This document shows positions 1-8,116 of a DNA stretch of 64,000 bases, piece by piece. Made by a program: the position numbers and the translations under genes. The stretch's first letter is position 1. Each line of letters begins with the position of its first letter. The notes under the pieces were generated by a model. That model was not told the DNA's origin and ran no database searches. It saw only the letters and a program-made list of their open reading frames with translations. The stretch comes from Paramesorhizobium leguminum (GTDB taxonomy: Bacteria; Pseudomonadota; Alphaproteobacteria; Rhizobiales; Rhizobiaceae): assembly GCF_003217235.1 (NCBI RefSeq), contig NZ_QJTF01000002.1, positions 62,001 through 126,000 of the forward strand, read 5' to 3'.

Positions 1-1448
1 AGCGAATCCTGGTCCGTCTGGTTCTCCCGCAATTCCGCCGATGGCGCCTTGTCGATGATGTTCTGCGGAATGACCACGCCGGAGGGGCCAAGCGCCATCG
101 GCGGCACATGGCTGTTGCGCCAGGCTGCAAGCGCATAAACCTGCATTTTATAGAGATCCTTGATCGGGTTGAAGCCGCCGTTCATGTCGCCATAAAGCGT
201 GGCGTAGCCCACCGACATTTCGGATTTGTTGCCCGTGGTCACAACCATGGAGCCGAACTTGTTGGAGATCGCCATCAGCAGCGTTCCGCGCGCGCGGCTT
301 TGCAAATTCTCTTCGGTCGTATCCTCGCTCAATCCCTCGAACAGAGGCGCGAGCGCATGCCTGAAGCCTTCCACCGGCTCATGGATCGGCACGATATCAT
401 AGCGGCAGCCCAGCGCGCGGGCACAATCCTCCGCGTCTTTAAGCGAATCCTTGGACGTATAGCGGTACGGCATCATCACGGCGCGCACCCGCTCCTCACC
501 CAGCGCATCCACGGCCAGCGCCGCGCACAGCGCCGAATCGATGCCGCCGGAAAGGCCAAGAACGACATTTTTAAAGCCGTTCTTGTTCACATAGTCGCGC
601 AGGCCCAGCATGCAGGCGTGATAATCGGCTTCTTCCGTTTCGGGAATTCTCGCCATCGGCCCATCGAAGCAGACCCAGCCATCGGGCTCCCGCTTCCAAG
701 GAATAGCGGCCAGTTGCGCCTCGAACTCGGACATCTGGAAGGCGAGCGACTTGTCGGCATTGATGCCGAAGGAAGCGCCGTCGAAGATCAGCTCGTCTTG
801 CCCGCCCACCTGATTGGCGAAGATGAGCGGCAGGCCCGTTTCGATCACCTGGCGTATCGCCACTTGGTGGCGCACATCCACCTTGCCACGATAATAGGGC
901 GAACCGTTGGGCACGAGCAGGATTTCCGCGCCGCTTTCGCAGAGCGTCTCGCAGACGCCGAGATCGCCCCAGATATCTTCGCAGATCGGAATTCCGAGCC
1001 GCACCCCGCGGAAATTCACCGGTCCCAGCATCGGGCCCGCCACGAAAACCCGCTTTTCGTCGAACTCGCCATAATTCGGCAAATCCTGCTTGAAGCGTTC
1101 GGCAATCACCTCGCCGCCATCGAGCACCATCACCGAATTATGCAGCCCCGTATCGCGCTTCAGCGGCGTACCGATGATGACGCCCGGTCCGCCATCGGCT
1201 GTATCGGCCGCGAATTCGCGCACTGCCTTCTCGCAAGCCGCAGTGAATGATGGCCTCAGCACCAGATCTTCCGGCGGATAGCCGGAGATGAAAAGCTCGG
1301 TGAAGAGGACGACATCCGCCCCCTGCCGCGCCGCATCGGCGCGCGCCTCCCGCGCTTTGGCGAGATTGGCGTCTACGTCACCCAGCACGGGATTGAGCTG
1401 GGCTATCGCAATGCGCAGAGTGTCGGGTGCGAATGTCTTTTTGGTCAT
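1..1448 (-). CDS. nadE: Glutamine-dependent NAD+ synthetase, 3' end outside window
   Basis: Makes NAD+ from deamido-NAD+, ATP and glutamine in the cytoplasm. The frame starts at an ATG at 1448 (MTKKTFAPD) and runs open to the window edge, so about 482 residues are visible. The N-terminal half is a nitrilase-type glutaminase with the expected Glu (FTELFISGYPPED), Lys (DLPNYGEFDEKR) and Cys (GIPICEDIWGD) regions. The C-terminal half is the synthetase, with the PP-loop GLSGGIDSALCAALA and later TTGNKSEMSVGYATLYGD. The domain order and length match the two-domain bacterial enzyme of about 550 to 560 residues. It is cut only by the window boundary. Identification is firm. Confidence 0.96.
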   Translation of the reverse strand, partial: MTKKTFAPDTLRIAIAQLNPVLGDVDANLAKAREARADAARQGADVVLFTELFISGYPPEDLVLRPSFTAACEKAVREFAADTADGGPGVIIGTPLKRDTGLHNSVMVLDGGEVIAERFKQDLPNYGEFDEKRVFVAGPMLGPVNFRGVRLGIPICEDIWGDLGVCETLCESGAEILLVPNGSPYYRGKVDVRHQVAIRQVIETGLPLIFANQVGGQDELIFDGASFGINADKSLAFQMSEFEAQLAAIPWKREPDGWVCFDGPMARIPETEEADYHACMLGLRDYVNKNGFKNVVLGLSGGIDSALCAALAVDALGEERVRAVMMPYRYTSKDSLKDAEDCARALGCRYDIVPIHEPVEGFRHALAPLFEGLSEDTTEENLQSRARGTLLMAISNKFGSMVVTTGNKSEMSVGYATLYGDMNGGFNPIKDLYKMQVYALAAWRNSHVPPMALGPSGVVIPQNIIDKAPSAELRENQTDQDS

Positions 1449-1490
1449 GGGCAAGCTTTACCGTGCGGGTTGAAGAGTCGCAATCCAAGC

Positions 1491-1841
1491 TTATTGATAT
1501 ATAGCGATGAATAGCGCGTAACCCCACACCCCGGCTGCCAGAATGATGGAGATCAACACCGCGAGCGAGCCGCAATCCTTGGCGATCTGGATATCCCTGT
1601 GAAATTCGCGCGAGAGGGCGTTGCAGGCCGCCTCGATGCCGGTGTTGAGCACCTCGATCATGATCAGAAACAGGATCGCCCCGATCATGGCCAGGAACAT
1701 CGGCGCGTTCGGCGCGAGATAGAGCGCGACGGGTATCGAGACGACGAACAGCGCCAGCTCCTGCTGCACCGCCTTTTCATGCCGCGCCAGCCACTTGAGC
1801 GCCCGCATCGAGTTAATGAACGCCAGCCAGATGCGCTCCAT
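1491..1841 (-). CDS. dgkA: Diacylglycerol kinase
   Basis: Small inner-membrane lipid kinase of 116 residues that phosphorylates diacylglycerol to phosphatidate, recycling the diacylglycerol released when membrane-derived glucans are decorated. Three hydrophobic helices are visible, and the conserved active-site segment is present: EVLNTGIEAACN followed by AKDCGSLAVLI, matching the E. coli ELLNSAIEAVVD and AKDMGSAAVLI. The length equals the family norm. It follows nadE's start region on the same strand but in its own unit, with 42 bases between its stop and the nadE start. Confidence 0.95.
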   Translation of the reverse strand: MERIWLAFINSMRALKWLARHEKAVQQELALFVVSIPVALYLAPNAPMFLAMIGAILFLIMIEVLNTGIEAACNALSREFHRDIQIAKDCGSLAVLISIILAAGVWGYALFIAIYQ

Positions 1842-1872
1842 GAACGATTCCCCCGAAAGACTAGGGGATAAG

Positions 1873-2373
1873 CTAGATCAAGACGTGGCTGGATTGAAGC
1901 CTGTCTTGCCGACGCAAATAGACGATTTGGACCGTCAAGCCGACGATGAGAATGACAAGGAGACTGGCCAGCGCCCCGAGAAGAAGCGGCGATTTCGGAT
2001 CTGTAACAAAGGGGTGGCCATCCGGGACCCGGCGCAGGGTTTCGCTAACGGTCGGCACCATCAGCAAAAACGCCGTCAGGCTGAGGAAAATGGTTTCGAG
2101 ATATTTGCCCGCACGCCCAAAGAAAGAAATACGGCCGACACCATACCCCGCAAGTAGCAGCAGGATCGTTGCCGCGCCGATGCCGTAGCTCACCGGCTGA
2201 TGCGCGACGAGGAACACTGTGACCGCGCCGATCAGCATCGAGACGAAATAGACGGCGCCGGGCGTTGACCGGGGCACGATCCGCCCGTGGCGAGCGAACA
2301 TATAGATAGCCAGCGGAATGGCGGGCAAGCTGCCGAGCGTATGCACCCAGCCGATCGGTGAAATCCCAAACAT
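1873..2373 (-). CDS. Multi-pass membrane protein, function unknown
   Basis: 166 residues with about five hydrophobic segments, a short charged C-terminus (LRRQDRLQSS) and no cysteine-rich or enzymatic motif I recognise. The start chosen is the second ATG (MFGISPIGW) because AAGGAG lies six bases before it; the upstream ATG at 2391 has no such site. A half-site AGTAGGTAG lies just upstream at 2401-2409 and is shared with the operator in front of the neighbouring TetR gene. The protein is therefore probably the TetR target, perhaps an export or stress-related membrane protein; that role is inference. Confidence 0.75.
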   Translation of the reverse strand: MFGISPIGWVHTLGSLPAIPLAIYMFARHGRIVPRSTPGAVYFVSMLIGAVTVFLVAHQPVSYGIGAATILLLLAGYGVGRISFFGRAGKYLETIFLSLTAFLLMVPTVSETLRRVPDGHPFVTDPKSPLLLGALASLLVILIVGLTVQIVYLRRQDRLQSSHVLI

Positions 2374-2394
2374 TTCAGTCTCCTTTGACATCTT

Positions 2395-2410
2395 CCAACC
2401 AGTAGGTAGT
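2395..2410 (-). promoter_or_regulatory. Probable TetR half-operator before the membrane protein gene
   Basis: The nine bases AGTAGGTAG at 2401-2409 repeat exactly the right half of the palindrome in front of the TetR gene (3061-3069). The left half here is degenerate. It sits in the short gap between the TetR gene and the membrane protein gene it would control. Confidence 0.5.
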
Positions 2411-2454
2411 TTTAAAAGGCAAATCTCGCAGCCGCCTTCCCATCGCAGCGTTCA

Positions 2455-3042
2455 TCAGGCGGAGCGCGGAGCCAGCCGCTCCAGAAGCGGTGCTGTCACA
2501 AGGGCAAAAATCTTCGGATCGCCATAGGCCCGCGCCGAAAGCATCGCGCCATGAACCGTTGCCATGAATGCTTCAGCCTCGGCACGAGGGGTACCCGTCA
2601 GTTGAAGTCGCCCCTCACCCGCGCCGCGCTCCAATACCGATGTCAGCCACTGCGACAGGCAGCGGAAATGCGCCCGCACCTCCAGGGCAACCTCCTCGGG
2701 CAGAACAGGCAGTTGGCCTGCCAACAGCGCACAGACACAAAACGGAGCACTGGCGTCCGCGATGCACACTTCCCAATACCCAACGTAGGATCGAAGCTGC
2801 TCGAGCGGATCGGATACCTGAAGCTCGAGCCCCGCCATCCCCGCTTCAGCCTCCTCCCGATACCGCGCAACGAGCGTTCGGACCAGATCGACCTTGCTTG
2901 GGAAATGATGGTGGATGCTCGCCTTGCGAATCCCGACCACATCCGCGATGTCGGCATAGCTGAAACCGTTGTACCCGCCAGCGACGATCAGAGAACGCGC
3001 GCACGTCAGAATGGCATCGGAGGTGGTCGATAAATTGCCCAT
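2455..3042 (-). CDS. TetR/AcrR family transcriptional regulator
   Basis: 195 residues. The N-terminal 50 residues form the TetR helix-turn-helix: DAILTCARSLIVAGGYNGFSYADIADVVGIRKASIHHHFPSK, with the signature KASIHHHFPSK. The rest is a helical ligand-binding domain with no recognised specificity. It probably represses itself and the downstream membrane protein gene, because a near-perfect 18-base palindrome covers the region just before its ATG and half of it recurs before the next gene. The ligand cannot be predicted. Confidence 0.93.
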   Translation of the reverse strand: MGNLSTTSDAILTCARSLIVAGGYNGFSYADIADVVGIRKASIHHHFPSKVDLVRTLVARYREEAEAGMAGLELQVSDPLEQLRSYVGYWEVCIADASAPFCVCALLAGQLPVLPEEVALEVRAHFRCLSQWLTSVLERGAGEGRLQLTGTPRAEAEAFMATVHGAMLSARAYGDPKIFALVTAPLLERLAPRSA

Positions 3043-3051
3043 GCACTTTAC

Positions 3052-3069
3052 CTACCTTCTAGTAGGTAG
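3052..3069. promoter_or_regulatory. TetR operator palindrome
   Basis: CTACCTTCTAGTAGGTAG is an 18-base inverted repeat (arms CTACCT and AGGTAG, two internal mismatches) starting ten bases upstream of the TetR start codon. Its position over the start region and the repeat of one arm at 2401-2409 fit an autoregulatory TetR operator. Confidence 0.7.
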
Positions 3070-3086
3070 CAAGTCAAGCACCCCGG

Positions 3087-3494
3087 CTATCGGCCCTCGT
3101 GCTGCGGCAGATCATCATCGATGCTGTAATAATCACCCTTATCGGCGGTGAAGATATGCCTTTCGCCGTGGAGCCCGCTCGGCTGGTCAAACGCGCCCGC
3201 CATGACTGAAATAGCATCACGCTTGTCGCGCTTCCAGAATAGCACCGAACCGCAAATCCGGCAGAAGCCGCGGCGCGCCTTCTCACTCGATTGATACCAG
3301 GTGATATTCTCCGCCCCATCGATGTGGATGGCATCGTCGCCGACATTGGTGGCGGCAAAATAGTGCCCCGACTGTTTGCGGCATTGCGTGCAGTGGCAAT
3401 AAAGGATGCCGCGAAGCGGGCCGTCGGTTTCAAAACGCACAGCCCCGCAAAGGCATGATCCCGTGCGACGGTCCTGATGATCGTTTTCAGACAA
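3087..3494 (-). CDS. GFA domain protein (CENP-V/GFA zinc-binding fold)
   Basis: 135 residues when started at TTG 3494, chosen because GGAGG lies six bases upstream; longer frames run back into the neighbouring gene's terminator. Zinc-ligand cysteines characteristic of the GFA family are present: SCLCGAVRF near the N-terminus, CHCTQCRKQSG in the middle and CRICGS after it. The family is named for a proposed glutathione-dependent formaldehyde-activating activity, but most members are uncharacterised, so the substrate is unknown. It lies downstream of a strong terminator and so is probably expressed alone. Confidence 0.88.
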   Translation of the reverse strand: MSENDHQDRRTGSCLCGAVRFETDGPLRGILYCHCTQCRKQSGHYFAATNVGDDAIHIDGAENITWYQSSEKARRGFCRICGSVLFWKRDKRDAISVMAGAFDQPSGLHGERHIFTADKGDYYSIDDDLPQHEGR

Positions 3495-3507
3495 TTCTTC
3501 CCTCCCC

Positions 3508-3547
3508 AAAAAAACAACAGGGCGGGAGTGTATCCTCCCGCCCTGTT
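3508..3547 (-). terminator. Rho-independent terminator of the DAHP synthase gene
   Basis: A 12-bp perfect stem (ACAGGGCGGGAG / CTCCCGCCCTGT, loop of six) at 3517-3546 is followed on the minus strand by a T-rich run, about 30 bases after the DAHP synthase stop codon. Confidence 0.88.
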
Positions 3548-3577
3548 TCGGCAATCGAGAAAATCTGAATGCAGGCT

Positions 3578-4957
3578 TCAGCCGTTTGCAACCTTCTTCT
3601 GCGGCTGCGCGTCGCGCTCTTTCTTCAAGAGTTCCGCGACGAGGAACGCCAGTTCCAGCGCCTGATCCGCATTGAGACGGGGGTCGCAATGGGTATGGTA
3701 ACGGTCGGAAAGATCCTCCGCCGAGATGGCGCGCGCGCCGCCGGTGCATTCGGTGACGTTCTTGCCCGTCATCTCAATATGGATGCCGCCGGGATAGCTG
3801 CCCTCGCTGCGATGGACGGCGAAGAAAGTCTCCACCTCTTTCAAGATGCGGTCGAAAGGCCGCGTCTTGTAGCCATTGGCGGTGATCGTGTTGCCATGCA
3901 TCGGATCGCACGACCACACCACCTTGCGCCCTTCCCGCTGAATAGCGCGGATGAGCTTCGGCAAATGGTCGGAAACCTTGTCATAGCCGAAGCGCGCAAT
4001 CAGCGTCAGCCGGCCCGCCTCGTTCTCCGGATTGAGGGTGTCGATCAGCTTCAAGAGACCGTCCGGATCGAGCGAAGGACCGCATTTGAGGCCGAGCGGG
4101 TTCTTGATGCCACGGCAATATTCCACATGCGCATGATCAGGCTGGCGTGTGCGGTCGCCGATCCAGATCATGTGACCGGACGTGCCGTACCAGTCGCCGG
4201 AGGTGGAATCGACGCGCGTCAGCGCCTCCTCGTAGCCCAGAAGCAGCGCTTCATGGCTGGTGTAGAAATCCGTCTCGCGTAAGGACGCATTGCTCTCCGC
4301 CGTAATACCGATGGAACGCATGAAGCCTATCGTCTCGGAAATGCGCTGGGCCAAAGCCTCGTAGCGCTCGCCCTGCGGGCTGTTGCCGACGAAGCCCAGC
4401 ATCCATTGATGCACGTTTTCGAGATTTGCATAACCGCCCTGCGCGAAGGCGCGCAAAAGGTTCAGCGTCGCCGCCGACTGGCGGTAGGCCATGTCCTGGC
4501 GGTTCGGGTCGGGAATGCGCGACGCCGGGTCGAAATCGATGCCGTTGATGATGTCACCGCGATAGGCCGGCAGCTCGACGCCGTCCTTCGTCTCGGTGTC
4601 GGACGAACGCGGCTTGGCGAACTGCCCGGCGATGCGCCCGACCTTCACCACCGGCTGCGCCGCGCCGAAGGTCAGCACCACCGCCATCTGCAGGAACACG
4701 CGGAAGAAATCGCGGATATTGTCCGCGCCATGCTCGGCGAAGCTTTCGGCGCAATCCCCGCCCTGAAGCAGAAATGCGCGGCCTTCGGCGACTTCACCCA
4801 GCTGACGGGTGAGCTTGCGCGCCTCGCCTGCAAAAACCAGCGGCGGATAAGAACGAAGACGGGACTCGACATCGGCCAGCACCTGTGCGTCCGGATAGGA
4901 CGGCACCTGCTTGATCGGCTTGCCTCTCCAGGATTGCGGTGTCCAGTTCTTCGTCAT
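3578..4957 (-). CDS. aroG: Class II 3-deoxy-7-phosphoheptulonate (DAHP) synthase
   Basis: First enzyme of the shikimate pathway, joining phosphoenolpyruvate and erythrose 4-phosphate. 459 residues, the class II (plant/mycobacterial type) size. Class II signatures seen in order are [66 protein letters not shown] and [18 protein letters not shown]. The start [10 protein letters not shown] is supported by homology. The gene has its own promoter region and terminator, and a hairpin sits in its leader. The symbol aroG is used as commonly applied in this group; aroF or aroH would be equally defensible. Confidence 0.96.
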   Translation of the reverse strand: MTKNWTPQSWRGKPIKQVPSYPDAQVLADVESRLRSYPPLVFAGEARKLTRQLGEVAEGRAFLLQGGDCAESFAEHGADNIRDFFRVFLQMAVVLTFGAAQPVVKVGRIAGQFAKPRSSDTETKDGVELPAYRGDIINGIDFDPASRIPDPNRQDMAYRQSAATLNLLRAFAQGGYANLENVHQWMLGFVGNSPQGERYEALAQRISETIGFMRSIGITAESNASLRETDFYTSHEALLLGYEEALTRVDSTSGDWYGTSGHMIWIGDRTRQPDHAHVEYCRGIKNPLGLKCGPSLDPDGLLKLIDTLNPENEAGRLTLIARFGYDKVSDHLPKLIRAIQREGRKVVWSCDPMHGNTITANGYKTRPFDRILKEVETFFAVHRSEGSYPGGIHIEMTGKNVTECTGGARAISAEDLSDRYHTHCDPRLNADQALELAFLVAELLKKERDAQPQKKVANG

Positions 4958-4987
4958 TACAGCACCCGTTTACGGAATAATCTAACA

Positions 4988-5011
4988 CCTCCGTACCATC
5001 AGGTACGGAGG
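4988..5011 (-). promoter_or_regulatory. Leader hairpin upstream of the DAHP synthase gene
   Basis: CCTCCGTACC, a four-base loop and GGTACGGAGG form a perfect 10-bp stem about 30 bases before the start codon. No T-run follows it on the minus strand, so it is not a classical terminator. It could be an operator, an mRNA-stability hairpin or a translational control element. Confidence 0.5.
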
Positions 5012-5096
5012 CTGCGTTCCTATAAAGGAAAATTAACATATATACTAGGCGAAAACCCGCCGGATTGCTCCAGCTTTTTCCCGTGGCGGGACATCC

Positions 5097-6176
5097 TTAC
5101 CCAGGCAACATCTCCAGCACGACCATACCGAACACGCTTCGCCCGCTGTGTTTCGATTCCGGCGGCTTGGGAGTTAGGGTTCCGTCAGCGTTGATCTCAT
5201 AAATATAAATGATGCCAACGCCTTCTCCGGCAAGAGCATAAAGATATTGTCCGCCCGGCTCGGTAACGAGCATGGTGGTTACCGGACCACAGGGTTTTTG
5301 ATCCAATGGCGTCAACGAGCCATCCGGTCCGATCTTGAATGAAAATACTGCATCGGTTCCCCCTCCATCGACGGGGCTCGCCGCGACAGAAATAAACAGA
5401 TATTTGCCATCCCTGCTGGTGATAGCCGCAGTTCCAAAACTCGGCAATTGGGTGACGGACCCCAACGGATTGAAATTGCCCGCCTGCATTTTGTACCCCA
5501 GAACGGAACCATCAAAAAATGGGACGTAGGCAAAATCACCATTGGGGGGTGCAGCTATCTGCGAGGCACTATCGTAACCACCTGCTGAGAAGCCGGCATA
5601 TTTGAGACGGCCATCGACACGGGTCGTATAAGAAACGAGCTCCGCTGGATAAAGCGCATAAATATATGGCAAAGGCGCTCCATCCGGCGATACAATTTCC
5701 AAATAGCTAAGCATCTGCTCCTGGAAGCCGGGAGGAAGGGAGATCGCCGGCTCGCCCCGAGGGCCAAGCGCCGTTATGGAATTAGGCGCAATAAATTGAT
5801 AACCACTTATTCTGGACTTAGCACTCCTGCTGTCGATATAAATAAAATACGCATTCGGACCACTCAAATACATGGCAGTGATAAAGAATGCGTCCTCTGA
5901 CACAGTGTCGGATTGAGAATGGTCAATCCTCATAGTCAGTGAGCCATCACTTTCGACGTGATAAATACTTATTCCGCTTCCGCTTTCGCCATCGATGCCG
6001 TTACTGACAACGAAAATATAATCGCCTCCTTCCTGAAATCTCGACGCATTCGAACAAGCAATCCCAATCGCGTTCTCGCAGCTGACAGGTGGATCTAAAG
6101 GGGATAACGAGCCGTCCGGCTGCACAGAATAGCGATAGATAATACTTGGCTCTACGACATAAGCAAATTTCGGCAT
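5097..6176 (-). CDS. Beta-propeller (lactonase-like YVTN) repeat protein
   Basis: 359 residues with repeated blade motifs such as IYRYSVQPDGSLSPLD, ISIYHVESDGSLTM, FSFKIGPDGSLTPLD and IYIYEINADGTLTPKP, spaced through the protein. This is typical of seven-bladed propellers related to 6-phosphogluconolactonase (PF10282 type). No signal peptide is obvious (MPKFAYVVEP), and the usual catalytic residues cannot be assigned. The gene and its upstream region are more AT-rich than their neighbours by eye, suggesting acquisition by transfer. Upstream lie a degraded copy of the C-terminus of a second such gene and a gor fragment, so the locus has been rearranged. Function unknown. Confidence 0.75.
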   Translation of the reverse strand: MPKFAYVVEPSIIYRYSVQPDGSLSPLDPPVSCENAIGIACSNASRFQEGGDYIFVVSNGIDGESGSGISIYHVESDGSLTMRIDHSQSDTVSEDAFFITAMYLSGPNAYFIYIDSRSAKSRISGYQFIAPNSITALGPRGEPAISLPPGFQEQMLSYLEIVSPDGAPLPYIYALYPAELVSYTTRVDGRLKYAGFSAGGYDSASQIAAPPNGDFAYVPFFDGSVLGYKMQAGNFNPLGSVTQLPSFGTAAITSRDGKYLFISVAASPVDGGGTDAVFSFKIGPDGSLTPLDQKPCGPVTTMLVTEPGGQYLYALAGEGVGIIYIYEINADGTLTPKPPESKHSGRSVFGMVVLEMLPG

Positions 6177-6300
6177 AATTTAGCTCCTATTAATATGAGA
6201 AATATTTTAAATACTTGCGCATTCTATAAAATTATGATGCTACTGTCGAGGGAATTTTCAAATAAAAAAACTTTAAGTTGCAGCAATCTCAAGTCCGCTG

Positions 6301-6410
6301 CTTGGCGATAAGCTCATGGTCCGGCTTCGTCGGATTGTTCTTGAACACGGTTTCAAGGAAACACATCGCCTCGTGGATCGCCACCGGGGTAAAGCTGCAC
6401 CCGATTGGCC
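6301..6410 (-). pseudogene. Duplicated internal fragment of gor
   Basis: About 110 bases repeat the gor interval at roughly 6975-7083 in the same orientation, with only about nine differences by eye. The fragment carries one extra base near its 5' end on the coding strand, which breaks the frame, and has no start or stop of its own. It corresponds to the gor residues from NRVQLTPVAIHEAM to KPDHELIA. Confidence 0.85.
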
Positions 6411-6426
6411 AACTGATCATTACAGA

Positions 6427-6585
6427 CTATATGTCCAATATCATCATGCTATCCGCCCCCGTTGCGGTGCCGGTCGCCGGCAGCCTCGGGTTTAAAGTGC
6501 CGTCGTCATTGAGTTCATAGAGATAAATATTACCATTAAGAGACGGAGCATAAAGATATTTGCCCCCGGGCTCGAAAAGCAATGG
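6427..6585 (-). pseudogene. C-terminal remnant of a second beta-propeller gene
   Basis: Reading the minus strand gives LLFEPGGKYLYAP, then NIYLYELNDDGTLNPRLPA and a TAG stop at 6429-6427. This matches the end of the intact propeller gene at 5097-6176 (TEPGGQYLYAL, IYIYEINADGTLTPKPPE) but is clearly diverged. No start or upstream blades remain. It lies between the intact gor gene and the gor fragment. Confidence 0.8.
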
Positions 6586-6615
6586 ATGAGATTATCTCCA
6601 CCCGTTAGTCTCCCC

Positions 6616-8004
6616 CTAAACCCGCTCGCCATTCACAATTCGATAGCTCGGCTGGTACATCGTCACAAACTCTTCCGCCGCCGTCGGATGCACCGCCATC
6701 GTCCGGTCAAAATCATCCTTCGTCGCCCCTGCTTTCAGCGCTATGGCGATAAGTTGCGCCATCTCGCCTGCGTCGGGTCCAAGGATATGCGCCCCCAGCA
6801 CCTTACGGCTCTTCCCGTCCACCACCAGCTTCGTCAGCATTTTTTCATTCCGGCCCGAAAGCGTGTTCTTCATCGGCCGGAAATGCGCGCGATAAATCTC
6901 AACTTCCGCATATTTCTTGGCCGCCTCTTCCTCCGAAAGGCCAATCGTGCCGATCTCCGGTTGCGAGAAAACGGCGGTGGCGATGAGTTCATGGTCCGGC
7001 TTCGTCGGATTGTTCTTGAACGCGGTTTCAAGGAAGCACATCGCCTCGTGGATCGCCACGGGGGTAAGCTGCACCCGGTTGGTCACGTCGCCCACTGCCC
7101 ATATGTTCGGGACGTTGGTGCGTGAATAATCGTCGACGCGAATGGCGCCGACCACATCGGTTTCCACCCCAGCCTTTTCCAGGCCGAGATTTTCGGTGTT
7201 TGGAGTGCGTCCAAGCGCCAGCATCGCCTGATCTACGACCAGGGTTTCACCGCCCAAGAGCTTAACATCGAGCCGCCCGTCATCGCGCCGCGATACACGC
7301 TCGAATACCGTGCTGCAGAGGATGCGGATACCCTTGGCCTCCATCGCCTCGTGCAGGAGATGGCGCAGATCGCCATCGAAGCGCTGCAGCAATTCGAGGC
7401 CGCGATAGACAAGCGTGGTCTCCACGCCGAGCCCGTGGAAGATGTTGGCGAACTCCACCGCGATATAGCCGCCGCCGGCAATCACGATCGACTTCGGCAG
7501 TTCGGCAAGATGGAAGGCCTCGTTGGAATTAATGCAGAGCTCGTGTCCCGGCAGCGCCGCATGTGGATTGGGTCGCGCGCCGGTCGCAATCAGGATTTGC
7601 TCGGCGGTCACTCTTTTGCGCGACGAGACGATCTCGACCGTATGCTCATCCACCAGCACCGCCCGACTATCGAATATCTCTACCTTCGAATTCTCGAGCC
7701 CCTTGCGGTAAAGCCCCTCCAGCCGCGCGATCTCCCGGTCCTTGTTGGCGATCAGCGTCGACCAGTCGAACGATGCTTCACCGACGCTCCAGCCATAACC
7801 GGCCGCATCCTCGAAACTTTCGCTGAACTGCGAGGCATAGACGAACAGTTTCTTCGGAACGCACCCACGGATGACGCACGTGCCCCCCATGCGGTATTCC
7901 TCGGCAAGTCCCACACGTTTTCCCATCGCTCCCGCCAGACGCCCGGCACGCACGCCGCCGGAACCGCCGCCGATGACAAAGAGATCGTAATCGTAGGATG
8001 CCAT
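6616..8004 (-). CDS. gor: Glutathione-disulfide reductase
   Basis: Cytoplasmic FAD enzyme that reduces oxidised glutathione with NADPH. 462 residues from the ATG at 8004 (MASYDYDLF), chosen because GAGG lies six bases upstream; an earlier in-frame start has no such site. Features in order: FAD-binding GGGSGGVRAGR, the redox-active disulfide GGTCVIRGCVPKK, NAD(P)-binding GGGYIAVEFA, VGDVTNRVQLTPVAI, and the C-terminal dimer interface with the catalytic His in MAVHPTAAEEF. A duplicated piece of this gene lies downstream at 6301-6410. Confidence 0.96.
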   Translation of the reverse strand: MASYDYDLFVIGGGSGGVRAGRLAGAMGKRVGLAEEYRMGGTCVIRGCVPKKLFVYASQFSESFEDAAGYGWSVGEASFDWSTLIANKDREIARLEGLYRKGLENSKVEIFDSRAVLVDEHTVEIVSSRKRVTAEQILIATGARPNPHAALPGHELCINSNEAFHLAELPKSIVIAGGGYIAVEFANIFHGLGVETTLVYRGLELLQRFDGDLRHLLHEAMEAKGIRILCSTVFERVSRRDDGRLDVKLLGGETLVVDQAMLALGRTPNTENLGLEKAGVETDVVGAIRVDDYSRTNVPNIWAVGDVTNRVQLTPVAIHEAMCFLETAFKNNPTKPDHELIATAVFSQPEIGTIGLSEEEAAKKYAEVEIYRAHFRPMKNTLSGRNEKMLTKLVVDGKSRKVLGAHILGPDAGEMAQLIAIALKAGATKDDFDRTMAVHPTAAEEFVTMYQPSYRIVNGERV

Positions 8005-8061
8005 GAAAAACCTCGGGAATCTGAACTGAAAGAGAACCCACACATATAGCCTGCGACGGGA

Positions 8062-8092
8062 ATAAAAAAGCCCGGCTTGAAAAGCCGGGCTC
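8062..8092 (-). terminator. Rho-independent terminator after the DUF2059 gene
   Basis: AGCCCGGCTT and AAGCCGGGCT form a strong stem with a short loop. On the minus strand it is followed by a run of six T, directly after the DUF2059 stop codon and before gor. Confidence 0.87.
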
Positions 8093-8116
8093 TCAATGTA
8101 GGGCGTGAAGATGGGG

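Noticed and set aside
1-1448. nadE as a truncated or broken gene
   Set aside because: The frame is open and in register to the first base of the window, so the missing end is only the window boundary.
4794-5039. Possible leader peptide overlapping the DAHP synthase start (81 residues)
   Set aside because: It runs out of frame into the gene, lacks a ribosome-binding site and shows no run of aromatic residues expected of an attenuator peptide.
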